A stretch of DNA of 64,000 nt from JAKAWQ01 sp963745975 (lineage in GTDB: Bacteria; Pseudomonadota; Alphaproteobacteria; Acetobacterales; Acetobacteraceae), in contig CAVUZJ010000005.1 in NCBI GenBank assembly GCA_963745975.1, forward strand, positions 682,001-746,000. The letters run 5' to 3'. The notes below the pieces were generated by a model. That model did no database searches and was not told the DNA's origin. It saw nothing but the letters and a program-made list of their open reading frames with translations. The position numbers and the translations under genes were made by a program. Of the stretch, positions 53,352-61,638 are shown one piece after another (positions within the stretch are counted from its first letter, which is position 1; the number at the start of each line of letters is the position of its first letter).

Positions 53352-54284
53352 ATGGCGGTTGCGCTGATCACCCATCGTGCCTGCCTTGCCCACGATCCCG
53401 GCCGCGGCCATCCCGAATCCCCCGCGCGGCTCAGAGCCGTGCTGGACGCGCTCGAGGGCGAGGAGTTCGCCCCCCTGCTCCGCGAGGCGGCGCCGGAGGC
53501 CACGCGCGAGGCGCTGCTCCGCGTGCATACCCCCTCCTATGTGGACGAAATCCTCTCGATCGCGCCCGAGGTCGGAGAATATCGCGCGCTCGATGCCGAT
53601 ACGCTCATGAGCGCCGGCAGCGCCGAGGCCGCCTTGCGCGCGGCCGGCGGCGCGATGGCGGGCGTCGATGCGGTGATGGAGGGCTGGGCACGGGCAAGCT
53701 TCGTCGCGGTCCGTCCGCCCGGCCACCATGCCGAGCCGTCGCGGCCGATGGGATTCTGCCTCTTCAACAATGTCGCGGTGGCGGCGCTGCACGCACGCGC
53801 GCGCTGGCGCCTCCCGCGTGTCGCGGTCGTCGATTTCGACGTCCACCACGGCAATGGGACCGAGACGATCGCCGCGGAGGACCCCGATTTTTTCTACGCC
53901 TCGAGCCACCAGAGCCCGTGCTATCCGGGAACCGGCTCGGCCGAAGACCATGGGATCGCCGAGAACGTGGTGAACGTGCCGCTCGCGCCCGGGAGCGGGA
54001 GCCGTACCTTCCGCCACGCCTGGGGCACGGCGATCCTGCCCGCCCTTGACCGGTTTTCGCCTGATCTGCTTCTGGTCTCGGCGGGCTTCGATGCCCACAA
54101 GGCCGATCCGCTGGCCGAGCTTCGCCTCGAGGTCGAGGACTTCGCGTGGCTGACGGGCGAGCTGATCCGCCTCGCCGATGCCCGCACGCGCGGCCGTATC
54201 GTCTCGGTGCTGGAGGGCGGCTACGACCTCGCAGCGCTGGCGGCGAGCGCTGCGGCCCATGTCCGGGCGCTGATGACGGGATGA
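53352..54284 (+). CDS. Histone deacetylase / acetylpolyamine amidohydrolase family protein
   Basis: Zinc hydrolase of 310 aa. Motifs include VRPPGHHAEPSRPMGFCLFN (tandem catalytic histidines), VVDFDVHHGNGT (zinc aspartate and histidine) and SAGFDAHKADPL. Bacterial members deacetylate polyamines or other small molecules. It commonly sits next to xseB and ispA in alphaproteobacteria, as here. Confidence 0.9.
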   Translation: MAVALITHRACLAHDPGRGHPESPARLRAVLDALEGEEFAPLLREAAPEATREALLRVHTPSYVDEILSIAPEVGEYRALDADTLMSAGSAEAALRAAGGAMAGVDAVMEGWARASFVAVRPPGHHAEPSRPMGFCLFNNVAVAALHARARWRLPRVAVVDFDVHHGNGTETIAAEDPDFFYASSHQSPCYPGTGSAEDHGIAENVVNVPLAPGSGSRTFRHAWGTAILPALDRFSPDLLLVSAGFDAHKADPLAELRLEVEDFAWLTGELIRLADARTRGRIVSVLEGGYDLAALAASAAAHVRALMTG

Positions 54285-54323
54285 GAACGGAGGCCGCCGC
54301 AACGGCCTCCACAGGAGATCTGG

Positions 54324-54587
54324 ATGGCGGACGAGAAGCGCCCGGCTCCCGCCGGGGTTCCTGCCGAGGTTGCAAAGCTCTCCTTCGAGGAGGCGCTCGC
54401 CGAACTCGAGCGGATCGTCAAGGGCCTCGAGGCCGGGCAGCTCAAGCTCGAGGAGGCGATCGGCGCCTACGAGCGGGGAACCGCGCTCCGGCGGCACTGC
54501 GAGGCCAAGCTCGCGGAGGTGGAGGCGCGGGTGGCGGCGATCGTCGAGCGGCCGGACGGCACTCTGGCGCTCAAGGAGACGGAGTGA
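54324..54587 (+). CDS. xseB: Exodeoxyribonuclease VII small subunit
   Basis: Protein of 87 aa, two-helix hairpin. KLSFEEALAELERIVKGLEA and LEEAIGAYERGTALRRHCE are characteristic. It binds XseA to form the single-strand exonuclease. An ACAGGAGAT site precedes the ATG. The stop overlaps the ispA start (TGATG). Confidence 0.93.
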   Translation: MADEKRPAPAGVPAEVAKLSFEEALAELERIVKGLEAGQLKLEEAIGAYERGTALRRHCEAKLAEVEARVAAIVERPDGTLALKETE

Positions 54588-55498
54588 TGCCGGGGGTCGC
54601 GACGCTGGCCGATGAGGCGCTTCAGCGCGCGCTCGCCGATACCGTGGAGATCGTCGAGGCCGCGCTCGATGCGCTGCTTGCGGAATCGGAGGGTCCCGAA
54701 GCACGGCTCGATCAGGCGATGCGCTACGCGGCGCTCGGTGGGGGCAAGCGGCTGCGCGCCTTCCTGGTGATGCGCACGGCGGAGCTGTTTGCGGTGAGCA
54801 CGACGTGCGCGGCGCGGGTCGCGGCGGCGGTCGAGATGCTGCACGCCTATTCCCTGGTGCACGACGACCTGCCGGCGATGGACAATGACGATCTCCGCCG
54901 CGGCAAGCCGAGCGCGCACCGGGCCTTCGACGAGGCGACGGCGATCCTTGCCGGCGACGCGCTGCAGACGCGCGCCTTCGAGGTGTTGGCTGAGCCGGAC
55001 ACCCACGCGGATCCGCTGGCACGGGTGGAGCTGGTGGCGGCCTTCGCTGCCGCGGTCGGCCCGCGCGGGATGGTGGGCGGGCAGATGATCGACATGCTGG
55101 CGGAAGGCCAGGAGCTCACCGCGCCGGAGGTGACGCGCCTCCAGGCGATGAAGACCGGACGATTGCTCCAGTTCAGCACCGAGGCCGGGGCGATCCTCGG
55201 GCGGGCGCCGGCGGCGCAGCGGCACGCGCTCGCGCGCTTCGGGCGGGATCTCGGCGCGGCGTTCCAGATCGCCGACGATCTGCTCGACACCGAGGCGAGC
55301 ACCGAGCAGATGGGCAAGACCGCCGGCAAGGACCGGGCGGCGGGCAAGGCGACGCTCGTCGCCATCCTCGGCCCGGCGCGCGCTCGCGCCCAGGCGGCGC
55401 TGCTCGCGGAGCAGGCGGCCGCCCATCTCGAGGCTTTCGCGGAGCGGGCGGACCTGCTGCGCGCACTGGCGCGCTACGTGGTCGAGCGCCGCGCCTGA
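54587..55498 (+). CDS. ispA: Farnesyl/geranyl diphosphate synthase
   Basis: Trans-prenyltransferase of 303 aa condensing IPP with allylic diphosphates. The first aspartate-rich motif is HDDLPAMDNDDLRRG, the second is QIADDLLDTEAS, and GGGKRLRAFL binds substrate phosphate. It feeds ubiquinone, heme O and undecaprenyl synthesis. dxs, usually next, is absent: tlyA follows after 10 bp. Confidence 0.95.
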   Translation: MPGVATLADEALQRALADTVEIVEAALDALLAESEGPEARLDQAMRYAALGGGKRLRAFLVMRTAELFAVSTTCAARVAAAVEMLHAYSLVHDDLPAMDNDDLRRGKPSAHRAFDEATAILAGDALQTRAFEVLAEPDTHADPLARVELVAAFAAAVGPRGMVGGQMIDMLAEGQELTAPEVTRLQAMKTGRLLQFSTEAGAILGRAPAAQRHALARFGRDLGAAFQIADDLLDTEASTEQMGKTAGKDRAAGKATLVAILGPARARAQAALLAEQAAAHLEAFAERADLLRALARYVVERRA

Positions 55499-55508
55499 CG
55501 CATCACCC

Positions 55509-56249
55509 TTGCGGCGCCGGGTCGATGTTCTTCTGGTGGAGCGGGGCCTCGCCGAAAGCCGTGCGCGGGCGGCGGCGCTGATCCTGGCAGGCCTCGTCTA
55601 TCAAGGGGAGAGGCGGATCGAGAAGGCCGGCGAGACGGTGGCGCCGGACGCGCCGCTCGCGGTGCACGGGCGCGATCACCCTTGGGTCTCGCGCGGTGGG
55701 ATCAAGCTCGCCCACGGCCTTGATTATTTCGGGTTGTCCCCGGAAGGGCGGGTCTGCCTCGATATCGGCGCCTCGACGGGGGGCTTCGTCGAGGTGCTGC
55801 TCGCGGGCGGCGCGCGGCGCGTGCACGCGGTCGATGTCGGCCACGGCCAGCTCGCCTGGAAGCTCCGGACGGATCCCCGCGTCGTCGTGCACGAACGGAC
55901 CAATGCCCGCTTCCTCTCGCGCGAGGCGATCCCCGATCCGATCGAGGCGCTCACCTGCGATGCGAGCTTCATCGGGCTTGAAAGCGTCCTGCCGGCGTCC
56001 CTTGCCCTCGCGGCACCCGGGGCGTGGGCGATCGCGCTCATCAAGCCGCAGTTCGAGGCGGGGCGGGAAAATGTCTCGCGCGGCGGGGTCGTGCGCGATC
56101 CGGAGGTCCACCGCCGGGTGTGCGAGCGCATCGCCGCCTGGTGGGCAGGGCAGGAAGGCTGGCGCGTCCTCGGCGTCACGCCGAGCCCGGTTCTCGGCCC
56201 GGCGGGGAATCGCGAGTTCCTGCTTGCCGCGCGACGCGACGAGGCGTGA
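55509..56249 (+). CDS. tlyA: TlyA family rRNA 2'-O-methyltransferase
   Basis: Protein of 246 aa with an N-terminal S4 domain (RRRVDVLLVERGLAESRARA) and an FtsJ-like methyltransferase domain (VCLDIGASTGGFVEVLLAGG). KPQFEAGRENV supplies the catalytic lysine region. TlyA methylates 23S C1920 and in some species 16S C1409. The start is TTG at 55509, the only one that gives the standard N-terminus. Confidence 0.9.
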   Translation: MRRRVDVLLVERGLAESRARAAALILAGLVYQGERRIEKAGETVAPDAPLAVHGRDHPWVSRGGIKLAHGLDYFGLSPEGRVCLDIGASTGGFVEVLLAGGARRVHAVDVGHGQLAWKLRTDPRVVVHERTNARFLSREAIPDPIEALTCDASFIGLESVLPASLALAAPGAWAIALIKPQFEAGRENVSRGGVVRDPEVHRRVCERIAAWWAGQEGWRVLGVTPSPVLGPAGNREFLLAARRDEA

Positions 56250-56262
56250 TGCGCCGCTTCAA

Positions 56263-56688
56263 TCACTGCGTGCCGCTGAGGTGGCACGCCCCGCAGCCGT
56301 TGCGTTCCGTATCCGCGAGCCGGTCCCCGATCGTCGCGTGGTTTCCGCTCTCAACGGCGGCCAGGAGCAGGGCGGCGTTGGTGCCCAGGGCCTCGGTCGC
56401 GGCGCGCGCCCGCTCCGGGCTCATGTCCACATATTCCTGCGAGGCAAGCTCGGGCGGAAAGAGCTCCGGCATCCGCTTCGACCAGGCGACGAGATCGGCG
56501 GCGGCGGCCGTCGCGTCGCCCTCGCTCCCGCTCCCGTACAGAAAGCCGCGAATTTGATTGATGTCCGCAAACATATGCTGCATCGCGGCACCCTGCGGCG
56601 TCGGCGGGCGAGCCGCCGAGCTTGGGCCCATGCCGCTGCAGCTGCCGAGAAGCGGCACCGCCGCCAAGATCGGAAAAAAAGCTCGCAT
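56263..56688 (-). CDS. Lipoprotein with C-terminal heme c motif
   Basis: Protein of 141 aa. A lipobox LLGSC (about residues 13-17) follows a hydrophobic start, and the C-terminus carries a single CxxCH heme site (NGCGACHLSGTQ). The all-helical middle and the C-terminal heme placement resemble class II cytochromes (c556/c prime). It is probably attached to the periplasmic face of a membrane. It begins two bases after the upstream gene stop and is co-transcribed with it. Confidence 0.7.
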   Translation of the reverse strand: MRAFFPILAAVPLLGSCSGMGPSSAARPPTPQGAAMQHMFADINQIRGFLYGSGSEGDATAAAADLVAWSKRMPELFPPELASQEYVDMSPERARAATEALGTNAALLLAAVESGNHATIGDRLADTERNGCGACHLSGTQ

Positions 56689-56690
56689 CC

Positions 56691-57095
56691 TCACCGCGGC
56701 TCGTCCAATTCGACAATCTTCCACGTCCCGTCGGGAACGCGGCACCAGTTGACCAGATAGTGATCCAACCTGCCCTTCGCGGTTGCGAATTGGATCGCGT
56801 AGGCGATCGTGCGGCACGGCATTCCGTTCGTATCGAAGCTGCGCAGCAGCGTCACCTCTCCGGCATCGTTCGAGTGGGGATTGCGCCAGCGCTCGACCGT
56901 CCCGATCGAGCGCCCTTCGTATAGCCGGGCCGCGGCCGCGTGCGCCCGGTCGATATCGCCCTGGGTCAGTCCAGGCCAGGCCAGCGAGGGGATCGGGACA
57001 GGCTGCGCCGCGGCCTCGCCGGATGCCAGCGCGACCGCGAGCCCGAGGGCGAGCGCGGGAAGCCTTCTTCTGAGCGGGGGAGCCGACCGTCGCAT
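56691..57095 (-). CDS. Exported small protein, 17-kDa surface-antigen-like
   Basis: Protein of 134 aa with a signal peptide (LPALALGLAVALASGEAAAQ). VERWRNPHSNDAGEVTLLRS followed by MPCRTI and CRVPDGTWKIVE resembles the C-terminal domain of RT0821/Lpp0805-type surface proteins (WxNxxSGxxGxVxP ... CR ... DGxW). Its function is unknown; it lacks the glycine-zipper part of the 17-kDa antigens. Confidence 0.65.
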   Translation of the reverse strand: MRRSAPPLRRRLPALALGLAVALASGEAAAQPVPIPSLAWPGLTQGDIDRAHAAAARLYEGRSIGTVERWRNPHSNDAGEVTLLRSFDTNGMPCRTIAYAIQFATAKGRLDHYLVNWCRVPDGTWKIVELDEPR

Positions 57096-57214
57096 GGGCG
57101 ATCATTGCGCCAAACGCCGGTCACCGCCACCGGGGGCGGGCCGATGAAGTCTTTCTGGCCCATCTCAGGGGGTAAGCGCGGATTATCCATATAAAACCGA
57201 CGGATACTATAATG

Positions 57215-57676
57215 TTACTCGGCGGGAACCTCTTCCGCCGCCGCGCGCGCGGCCTCGCCCGGCCCCTGGTCAAGCACATCACGGAGCGAGGTGTGGTCGA
57301 GCGTGTTGGCGATCGCCTCGCGCACCCGGCGCATCACCTTGCGGATCTCGCAATGCGCCTCGTCGGTGCAATCGGTGCAGCGCTGGTAGAAGTTGACGCT
57401 GACGCAGGGCAGCGGCGCGAGCGGCCCGTCCATCAGCCGCACCACCTGGCCGAAGGTGATCACGTCCGCGGGCTTGGCCAAGGCATAGCCGCCGCCGCGC
57501 CCGCGACGGCTGCGCACGATCCCGTGGCGCTTCAGCTCGAGCAGGATCGCCTCGAGGAACTTCTTGGGCAGACGCTCACGCTCGGCGATCTCGCCGATCA
57601 GCATCACGTCCCGGTCCTCCTCGCGCGCAAGCACGAGCAGCGCGCGAAGGGCGTATTTGCATTTCTGGGAGAGCAA
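57215..57676 (-). CDS. Rrf2-family transcriptional regulator
   Basis: Winged-helix regulator of 153 aa. The start MLSQKCKYALRALLVLARE (TTG codon) and RSRRGRGGGYALAKPADVIT are typical of Rrf2. Four cysteines (PCVSVNF, CTDCTDEAHC) could bind an iron-sulfur cluster as in IscR, NsrR or RirA, though the spacing is its own. It stands alone; an AT-rich stretch upstream (57705-57735) with TTGAGT-N17-CATATA is a likely promoter. Confidence 0.85.
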   Translation of the reverse strand: MLSQKCKYALRALLVLAREEDRDVMLIGEIAERERLPKKFLEAILLELKRHGIVRSRRGRGGGYALAKPADVITFGQVVRLMDGPLAPLPCVSVNFYQRCTDCTDEAHCEIRKVMRRVREAIANTLDHTSLRDVLDQGPGEAARAAAEEVPAE

Positions 57677-57739
57677 GCGCCCATCCTCGCAAGGCGGAAT
57701 GCCTATATGGACGATGAAATTGATAAACTCAAGAGGCGG

Positions 57740-57767
57740 AGCGCCCGCCTTGTGCCGGGCGGGCGCT
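57740..57767 (-). terminator. Hairpin overlapping the pstS stop codon
   Basis: AGCGCCCGCC (57740-57749) and GGCGGGCGCT (57758-57767) form a perfect 10-bp stem across the end of the minus-strand pstS gene, including its TAG. No T run follows directly, so it may be a weak terminator or a 3' stabiliser. Confidence 0.4.
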
Positions 57768-58851
57768 ACTGGATCCGGTTGATCTGGTTCTCGCTGAGCG
57801 CGCGGATGAAGTCGGGGAGGGGAATGAAGTGCACCGCGTCGAGATATTGCGGCGCATTGCCGCCTAAGGGCGAGATCGACCAGAGAAGGAAATTCCGGAT
57901 CGAAGCCGCGGTCGCGGGATCGGGCTGGCGGGTCGAGACCACGGCGTACTCGTAGTTGATGAGCGGGTAGGAATTCGCGCCGGGCGCGAAGGCGAGGCTC
58001 AGCCGCTCGTCGGGCGGCGTGCGCGGATCGAGCTCCGAGGCGGCCGCGCTCACGGTCTCGTCCGTGGGCAGCAGGAACTGCCCGGCCTGGCTCTTGAGCA
58101 GCGCGGTGCCGAGTCCGGCCTTGGCGAGATCGGCCTCGAAGCTGATGCCGACATAGCCGACCGAGTAGGGCGTGGCGGCGAGGGCTCTCACCATGCCATC
58201 GTTGCCCGTGGCCGCGCGCTCGCCGGTCACCGTCGGCCAGCCGACCGTCGTCCCATAGCCGACCCCCTCGTCCCAGGACGGCGTCGAGAAATCGAGGAAC
58301 TGGGTGAAGATGAAGGTGTCGCCGGAGGGGTCGGCGCGGCGGAGAGGGATAATCGCCTGGTGGGGCAGGTGCACCCCGGGATTGAGTGCCGCGATCTCGG
58401 GCGCGTCCCAGGTGCGGACGGTGCCGGAATAGATCCCCGCGAGCGCCGGCCCGTCGAGCTTGAGGTGCGCGGCGCTGAGGCCGGGCACGTTGTAGTTCAC
58501 CGTCTGCGCCGAGATCGCGAGCGGGATGTTGAGGATGGTCCGATTGCGCTCGGCCTGCTCGTCGGACATGTAGGCGTCCGACGCGCCGATCTGCACGTGC
58601 CCGGCGATCGCCTCGCCGATTCCGGCACCCGAGCCGGTGGCGCCGGTGGCGATGGTCGTGCCGGGAGTGGCGGCCGCGTACGCAGCACTCCAGAGCTGGA
58701 ACAGCGGGTAGAGCAGGGTCGAGCCCGTCTCGTGCAGCGTCACCTCGGCGGCGGCCGCCGCCAGGGGACCGGCGAGTGGAGCGGCGAGGGGAGCGGCGAG
58801 CGCGAGCGCGAGGATGCCCGCGCCGAGCCGGCGATGCATCGCGCCCCTCAT
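57766..58851 (-). CDS. Periplasmic phosphate-binding protein (PstS family)
   Basis: Exported binding protein of 361 aa. After a signal peptide rich in Ala, Leu and Pro, the phosphate-contact segments are visible: ETGSTLLYPLF, ATGSGAGIGEA, IGASDAYMS and RRADPSGDTFIFTQFL. The start overlaps the MFS stop as ATGA, so it is translationally coupled to a transporter of a different class; no pstC, pstA or pstB genes are here. Confidence 0.85.
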   Translation of the reverse strand: MRGAMHRRLGAGILALALAAPLAAPLAGPLAAAAAEVTLHETGSTLLYPLFQLWSAAYAAATPGTTIATGATGSGAGIGEAIAGHVQIGASDAYMSDEQAERNRTILNIPLAISAQTVNYNVPGLSAAHLKLDGPALAGIYSGTVRTWDAPEIAALNPGVHLPHQAIIPLRRADPSGDTFIFTQFLDFSTPSWDEGVGYGTTVGWPTVTGERAATGNDGMVRALAATPYSVGYVGISFEADLAKAGLGTALLKSQAGQFLLPTDETVSAAASELDPRTPPDERLSLAFAPGANSYPLINYEYAVVSTRQPDPATAASIRNFLLWSISPLGGNAPQYLDAVHFIPLPDFIRALSENQINRIQ

Positions 58852-60347
58852 CGTCCGACCTCGTCGAGATTGATGCCGGTGGTTTCGATGCGGTAGCGCC
58901 AGGTGACGATCGCGCCCAGGATCGATGTCACGACCAGCCCGTAGAGGAGAAAGCGCGTGCCGATCGCGGCGAGCAGGATCGGGAAGAGGAAGGCGGTCGC
59001 GACCGCGCCGATCTTGGCGAAGGAGGCCGCGAAACCGGCCCCCATGCCGCGCACCTCGGTGGGGAAGACCTCGCCCGCAAGCAGGTAGGTCTGCGCGTTC
59101 GGCCCGATATTGGTCATGAAGCTGAAGAGCATGAAGCCCACGAAGATCATCTCGATCTTCGCCGGGCCGCTGAAGTCGATGGAGAAGGAGGCGATCAGCA
59201 GCCCGACCGCGCAGCCGATGAAGCCGCCGATCTGCAGCCGGATGCGGCCGAGGCGATCGGCGAGGACCACCGCGAAGACGATGCCGACGATCAGCAGCAC
59301 GTTGATCATCGCCGCCCCCTTGGCGGCGAGGATGCCGTCCGAGATCAAATCGCTCAGGCTGCGCACATGGTCCGAGCCGCCGCCCAAGGCGGCGGCGAGG
59401 ATGGTCGGCGTGAAGATGCCGATGCCGTAGGTGCCGAGGTCCTGGAGAAACCACGGCACGGAGGCGAAGATCGTGGCGCGGCGGTTGCGGTCGTTGAAGA
59501 GCGCGCCGAAGGAGGGCTTGGCGGGTGCGTTCTTGCCGTGCCCATCCTTGCCACCCCGGGTGCCGCGCTTGAGCTTGATGTCCGAGGGATATTGCGGCTC
59601 GCGGGAAAGCAGCCGCGTCACCTCCTTTTCGGCCTTCTCGTGGTGGCCGCGCACCGCCAGCCAGTTGGCGCTCTCGGTGATGAAGAACCGCCCGAGGGTG
59701 ACGAGGATCGCGGGGATGAGGGCGGTCGCGAACATCCATCGCCAGGCATCGAGCTCGGGCAGCAGCGAGAGCACGAGGCAGCCGACGCCGGTCCCCCCGA
59801 GCGCGCCGACCGCCTGGAAGCCGAAGGCCCCGAGCACGAGCTTGCCGCGATTGGCGCTCGGGATGTTCTCCGAAATGATCATGTGCGCCGTCGGGTAGTC
59901 GCAGCCGAGCGCCATGCCGAGGCCGAAGAGGCAGATGACGAGCGAAATGAAATTGGTGCAGAGGATCAAGAGGGCGAGGAAGGCGCAGAAGATGATCATC
60001 TCGGCGATGAACATCCGCTTGCGGCCGAAATAATCCGAGAGCCCGCCGAGCAGGAGCGCGCCGATCAGGATGCCGGCAAGGCTGGCGGCGCTGATGAAGC
60101 CCTTCTCGGCGGCGCCGATGCCGAACTCGCGGGCGATCAGCGGCAAAGCGACGCCGGTCATGAAGACGACATAGCCTTCGAAGAACTTGCCGGCCGCGGC
60201 GAGCCCCCAGATGCGCCACTGCATTCCGGTCATCGGCGCCGCTTTGAGATTGGTGCCGTCCGACCAGACCGGCAGCTCGTCGATATATTCCTGGACCGAC
60301 CGATGGCCGGCGTGAGCGGTCGGCCCGACTTCCGCGATCTCGTTCAT
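58848..60347 (-). CDS. MFS transporter, phosphate/sugar symporter-like
   Basis: Integral membrane protein of about 499 aa with 12 predicted helices and a long central cytoplasmic loop (KLKRGTRGGKDGHGKNAPAK). The MFS motif A-like segments LLGGLSDYFGRKRMF and VLADRLGRIRLQ, and the exit motif EVFPTEVRGMGAGFAA, place it near the sugar-porter and phosphate:H+ symporter groups. Coupling to pstS favours phosphate. The start at 60347 (MNEIAEVGP) has a GGGGA site; the frame is open to 60419. Confidence 0.8.
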   Translation of the reverse strand: MNEIAEVGPTAHAGHRSVQEYIDELPVWSDGTNLKAAPMTGMQWRIWGLAAAGKFFEGYVVFMTGVALPLIAREFGIGAAEKGFISAASLAGILIGALLLGGLSDYFGRKRMFIAEMIIFCAFLALLILCTNFISLVICLFGLGMALGCDYPTAHMIISENIPSANRGKLVLGAFGFQAVGALGGTGVGCLVLSLLPELDAWRWMFATALIPAILVTLGRFFITESANWLAVRGHHEKAEKEVTRLLSREPQYPSDIKLKRGTRGGKDGHGKNAPAKPSFGALFNDRNRRATIFASVPWFLQDLGTYGIGIFTPTILAAALGGGSDHVRSLSDLISDGILAAKGAAMINVLLIVGIVFAVVLADRLGRIRLQIGGFIGCAVGLLIASFSIDFSGPAKIEMIFVGFMLFSFMTNIGPNAQTYLLAGEVFPTEVRGMGAGFAASFAKIGAVATAFLFPILLAAIGTRFLLYGLVVTSILGAIVTWRYRIETTGINLDEVGR

Positions 60348-60437
60348 CGATGGGAGTCCCCGTTTTGGCGCAATAAAGCGGCCGGGCGAGCGCCGGCGCG
60401 TCCACCCGGACTTAACCACGCAAGCAACGTTCCGGCA

Positions 60438-60467
60438 TGTGACGTTTCAACGACCGAACGTGTGACG
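60438..60467. promoter_or_regulatory. Direct repeat TGTGACG upstream of the MFS gene
   Basis: The 7-mer TGTGACG occurs at 60438-60444 and 60461-60467, 23 bp apart (about two helical turns), in the gap before the MFS-pstS pair. This could be a regulator site; it does not fit the spacing of a classical Pho box. Confidence 0.25.
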
Positions 60468-60492
60468 GTCTGATGTCGCGGCAAGGGATGCG

Positions 60493-61626
60493 TCAGCCTT
60501 GGTCCGCCCGCTGATGCGCCCCCTGGTCCGCCCCCCGGTCCGCGAGATGCGGCCGGGCCAGGCGCGCAACCGGCACCAGCGGCACCGGCGCGGCGGCGGC
60601 ATCCGCCATCACCATTCCGCCGGTGATCTCGACCTCCACCGCGATGTCCGCGCCGAACCCGAGCGCCAGCACGCGCTCGGTCGGGAGGATCGCCTCGGCG
60701 GCGAGCGCGCCGCGCACGAGGCCGATCCGGCTCGTCGGCCCGCTCGCCGTCACCTCGGCGATCCGCCACGCTCCGTGCGCATCCGGGCGCACCGCGAGCT
60801 GGTGCGGCCGGACATAGACCGTTCCACTGCCCGTCCGAACCTCCGCCCGCCCGAGCACCAATCCCGGCTCGGCGAGGACGAACCCGTTCTCGATCCGGCA
60901 CGGCAGCGCGTTGGCCTCGCCGAGGAAGCGATAGACGAACTGGTCCGCAGGCGCGCGGTAGAGCTGCATCGGCGTGCCGCTCTGGCAGATCCGCCCCGCG
61001 TTCATCACCACCACGCGGTCGGCCAGCTCGAACGCCTCCTCCTGGTCGTGCGTCACGAACACGGTGGTGACCGAGATCTCGCGATGCAGCCGGCGGAGCC
61101 AGCGCCGGAGATCGCGCCGCACCACCGCATCGAGCGCGCCGAACGGCTCGTCGAGCAGCAGCACGCGGGGCTCGATCGCCAGCGCGCGGGCGAGCGCCAC
61201 GCGCTGGCGCTGGCCGCCCGAGAGCTGTGCGGGATAGCGCTCGGCGAGGAACTCGAGCTGCACCAGCTTCATGAGCGCCGCCACCTTCTCCGCGACCCGC
61301 GCGCGCGGCACCTTTCGCACCGCGAGGCCGAAGCCGATGTTGCGGGCGACCGTCATGTGCCGGAAGAGCGCATAGTGCTGGAACACGAAGCCGACGCCCC
61401 GCTCGCGCGGCGGGCGCGCGAGCACGTCCTCGTCGTCGAAGCGCACCGCGCCGCGATCCGGCCTCTCGAGCCCGGCGATCATGCGCAAAAGCGTCGTCTT
61501 CCCCGAGCCCGAGGGGCCGAGCAACGCCATCAGCTCGCCGGGCTGCACCGTGAGATCGATGCCGCCGAGCACCGTTTGCGCGCCGAACGCCTTGTGGAGC
61601 CCGGCAATCTCGATGCGCGTTCCCAT
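60493..61626 (-). CDS. cysA: Sulfate/thiosulfate ABC transporter ATP-binding protein
   Basis: ATPase of 377 aa. Walker A GPSGSGKTT, signature LSGGQRQRVALARAL and Walker B VLLLDEPFGALD are followed by a regulatory TOBE-like domain. The last 30 residues are a repetitive Asp/Gln/Ala stretch (DRGADQGAHQRADQG) encoded by short direct DNA repeats. It is the last gene of sbp-cysT-cysW-cysA. Confidence 0.93.
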   Translation of the reverse strand: MGTRIEIAGLHKAFGAQTVLGGIDLTVQPGELMALLGPSGSGKTTLLRMIAGLERPDRGAVRFDDEDVLARPPRERGVGFVFQHYALFRHMTVARNIGFGLAVRKVPRARVAEKVAALMKLVQLEFLAERYPAQLSGGQRQRVALARALAIEPRVLLLDEPFGALDAVVRRDLRRWLRRLHREISVTTVFVTHDQEEAFELADRVVVMNAGRICQSGTPMQLYRAPADQFVYRFLGEANALPCRIENGFVLAEPGLVLGRAEVRTGSGTVYVRPHQLAVRPDAHGAWRIAEVTASGPTSRIGLVRGALAAEAILPTERVLALGFGADIAVEVEITGGMVMADAAAAPVPLVPVARLARPHLADRGADQGAHQRADQG

Positions 61627-61638
61627 CCGAGGTCCCTT

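Noticed and set aside
57740..57767. Strong Rho-independent terminator after pstS
   Set aside because: The stem is good but no T run follows on the transcribed strand; listed only as a weak element.
60438..60467. Pho box upstream of the MFS-pstS pair
   Set aside because: The 7-mer spacing is 23 bp rather than the 11 bp of PhoB direct repeats and the motif differs; kept only as a weak direct repeat.
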